A stretch of DNA of 43,257 bases from Rhodopila sp. (GTDB taxonomy: Bacteria; Pseudomonadota; Alphaproteobacteria; Acetobacterales; Acetobacteraceae). Below, piece by piece: positions 41,972 through 43,257 of the stretch. Positions within the stretch are counted from its first letter, which is position 1. Every line of letters begins with the position of its first letter. Both the position numbers and the translations under genes were made by a program. Below the pieces are notes generated by a model that was given only the letters and a program-made list of their open reading frames with translations, ran no database searches and was not told where the DNA came from. The stretch is taken from assembly GCA_031291715.1 (NCBI GenBank), contig JARLIN010000386.1, forward strand, positions 1 to 43,257, read 5' to 3'.

Positions 41972-43246
41972 CTATACCCGCGTGATCCGTGGCAAAGCGG
42001 TCCAAAGCTGCGTGCCCCTCTGTCGCAGCGGCTGCAACACGGCTGCGATCTCGGCGGCGTTGGGCCACGGCAGGATGACGAGGTCGTGCGGCGGCCGGTC
42101 CATCAGCGCCTCCCGCGGCACGATCGGGACGCGGCTTCCGGGCAGCAACCGCCCCTGTTTGGCCGGATCGGGATCGGCGACGCAGGCGATCTCCTCCGCC
42201 GTAATTCCGCAGCAGTTCAGCAGTGTCGCGCCCCGGGTCGCCGCGCCATAGGCGGCCACAAGCCGCCCCGCCGCCCGCCTGACCCGCAGGAAGTCCCGGA
42301 TATCCGCCTGTGCCGAGGCGACCCGGTCGCTGAAGCCGGCGTAAAAGTCCCGCTGGTCCAGTTCGGCGCAGCCCTCGGCCAGTCGCACGGTCTTCAGGCC
42401 CGGTCGAATCGCATGCGGTCCGACCGCATGGCAGGCGTGAACGCGCAACGAACCGCCGTGGTCGGGCAAACGCTCCGCATCGAACACGCGCAGGCCGACG
42501 GAGCGCAGGACCCGCTCCAATACCCGCAGCGAGAGGTAGGTATAGGAATCGTGCCGGAAAGCGTCGAATTGCACCCCCTGCACCAGCGACAGCAGGTGCG
42601 GAACCTGCAAGCTCAGCACACCGTTGGGCCGCAGGATGCCGGCGAAACTGGCGGCGAAGTCGAACAGGTCCGGGACATGCGGCAGCACGTTGTTGGCGAC
42701 AACGAGGTTCGCCCGACCGTGCCGCACCGCGATCTCCATCGCGGTTTCGGTGTTGAAGAAGCCGATCTCCGTCGGGATGCCCAGATCGGCGGCGGCCGCG
42801 GCGGCGTTCGGCGCCGGCTCGATCCCCAGCACCGGGATGCCGGCGGCCTGGAAATGGCGCAGCAGGTAGCCGTCGTTGGAGCCGATCTCGATCACCAGTG
42901 AGTCGCCGTCCAGCCGGAACCGCTTCCGCATGGTATCGGCGAAGCGGCGGGCCCGGTCCACACAGGTGACGGAGCGCGAGGACAGGTAGGGTGTCCGCGC
43001 GATGACGGTTTCGGGCGGGGCAACGTCCTCGATCTGCGCCAGCATGCAGGTGTCGCAGATGCGGGCGTGCAGGGGATAGGGGCGGTCGCCGGTGTCACCG
43101 GCGGCGACGGTGCGGTTCGCCAGCGGGATGCAGCCGAGGTCGAGCAGGCTGCGGTGCAGCCTGGACCCGCACAGACGGCAGGCAGGCTGGGCGAGGGCCG
43201 GCGGCCGCGGGAAGGCGGCCGGCGGTTCGGCGTGCGTGTTCAGCAT
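41972..43246 (-). CDS. Class I SAM-dependent methyltransferase, sugar C-methyltransferase-like
   Basis: A 424-residue three-domain enzyme. An N-terminal zinc-binding part (CRLCGSRLHRSLLDLG and ICDTCMLAQIE) is followed by a Rossmann SAM-binding domain (VIEIGSNDGYLLRHF, then ANNVLPHVPDL) and a C-terminal domain with AAYGAATRGATLLNCCGI. This is the layout of TDP-sugar C-3 methyltransferases of the TylC3/NovU type, which act on nucleotide sugars for LPS, glycans or antibiotics. Two Cys in the last motif are notable. It is complete, starting 11 bp from the window edge. Confidence 0.9.
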   Translation of the reverse strand: MLNTHAEPPAAFPRPPALAQPACRLCGSRLHRSLLDLGCIPLANRTVAAGDTGDRPYPLHARICDTCMLAQIEDVAPPETVIARTPYLSSRSVTCVDRARRFADTMRKRFRLDGDSLVIEIGSNDGYLLRHFQAAGIPVLGIEPAPNAAAAAADLGIPTEIGFFNTETAMEIAVRHGRANLVVANNVLPHVPDLFDFAASFAGILRPNGVLSLQVPHLLSLVQGVQFDAFRHDSYTYLSLRVLERVLRSVGLRVFDAERLPDHGGSLRVHACHAVGPHAIRPGLKTVRLAEGCAELDQRDFYAGFSDRVASAQADIRDFLRVRRAAGRLVAAYGAATRGATLLNCCGITAEEIACVADPDPAKQGRLLPGSRVPIVPREALMDRPPHDLVILPWPNAAEIAAVLQPLRQRGTQLWTALPRITRV

Positions 43247-43257
43247 CGCGCGTTCGA

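Noticed and set aside
1..43257. tRNA and rRNA genes
   Set aside because: I saw no cloverleaf with a GGTTCRA-type arm and no rRNA-like sequence, though a covariance search was not possible here.

Overview
The window reads as a high-GC alphaproteobacterial chromosome, most likely Rhodospirillales and close to Acetobacteraceae. This rests on the gene order rpsB-tsf-pyrH-frr-uppS-cdsA-dxr-rseP-bamA-skp-lpxD-fabZ-lpxA, the GC-rich codon usage and an Acetobacter-type NAD isocitrate dehydrogenase. The taxonomic call is inference; there is no rRNA or tRNA gene in the window.

Layout. (1) 1-13.3 kb: a translation and envelope superoperon. It covers ribosomal protein S2 (5' end outside the window), EF-Ts, UMP kinase, ribosome recycling factor, undecaprenyl-PP synthase, CDP-DAG synthase, DXP reductoisomerase, the RseP protease, BamA, a Skp-like chaperone and the lipid A genes lpxD, fabZ and lpxA. 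(2) 13.3-15.6 kb: a two-gene catabolic unit (fumarase/aspartase-superfamily lyase plus mesaconyl-C4-CoA hydratase-like hot-dog protein). (3) 15.7-17.2 kb: an alkylation-repair cluster on the minus strand in decay. The methyltransferase gene has a 1-nt frameshift, a 2OG-Fe(II) oxygenase gene survives only as two fused pieces, and alkB is intact. (4) 17.2-20.4 kb: gene-poor DNA around an NAD isocitrate dehydrogenase, an ArsR-type regulator and a small conserved-looking ORF.

(5) 20.6-26.1 kb is the most interesting part. Three short precursor peptides carry an LSD-x-ELD-x-V double-glycine (or AG) leader and have very different cores. They are followed by a CvaA/HlyD-type membrane fusion protein and an ABC transporter with an intact C39 leader-peptidase domain. 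About 90 bp of promoter DNA is duplicated: one copy is upstream of the first peptide region, the other upstream of the second peptide. A second short repeated module (12-mer plus a CCCGGT/ACCGGG hairpin) flanks the third peptide gene. No modification enzyme, immunity gene or TolC is recognisable nearby. The layout fits unmodified bacteriocin-like or surface-aggregating peptides exported by type I secretion.

(6) 26.1-30.5 kb: accessory minus-strand genes for a Sel1-repeat protein, a Cys-rich small secreted protein, a DsrE-like periplasmic protein and a TAXI-type solute-binding protein. The stretch also has gene-poor DNA and repeat relics. A ~130-nt two-hairpin element at 27.9 kb recurs in opposite orientation at 34.4 kb, directly after the ompA-like stop codon. 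The two copies differ by compensatory and G-U changes, which suggests a structured RNA. (7) 30.5-34.3 kb: a TPP-dependent enzyme and CoxG-like protein, divergent from an MFS transporter. (8) 34.5-43.3 kb: OmpA-like porin, an ammonium transporter behind a sigma-54 promoter, a small secreted protein, an acyl-CoA dehydrogenase pair, an M20 peptidase and a sugar C-methyltransferase-like protein.
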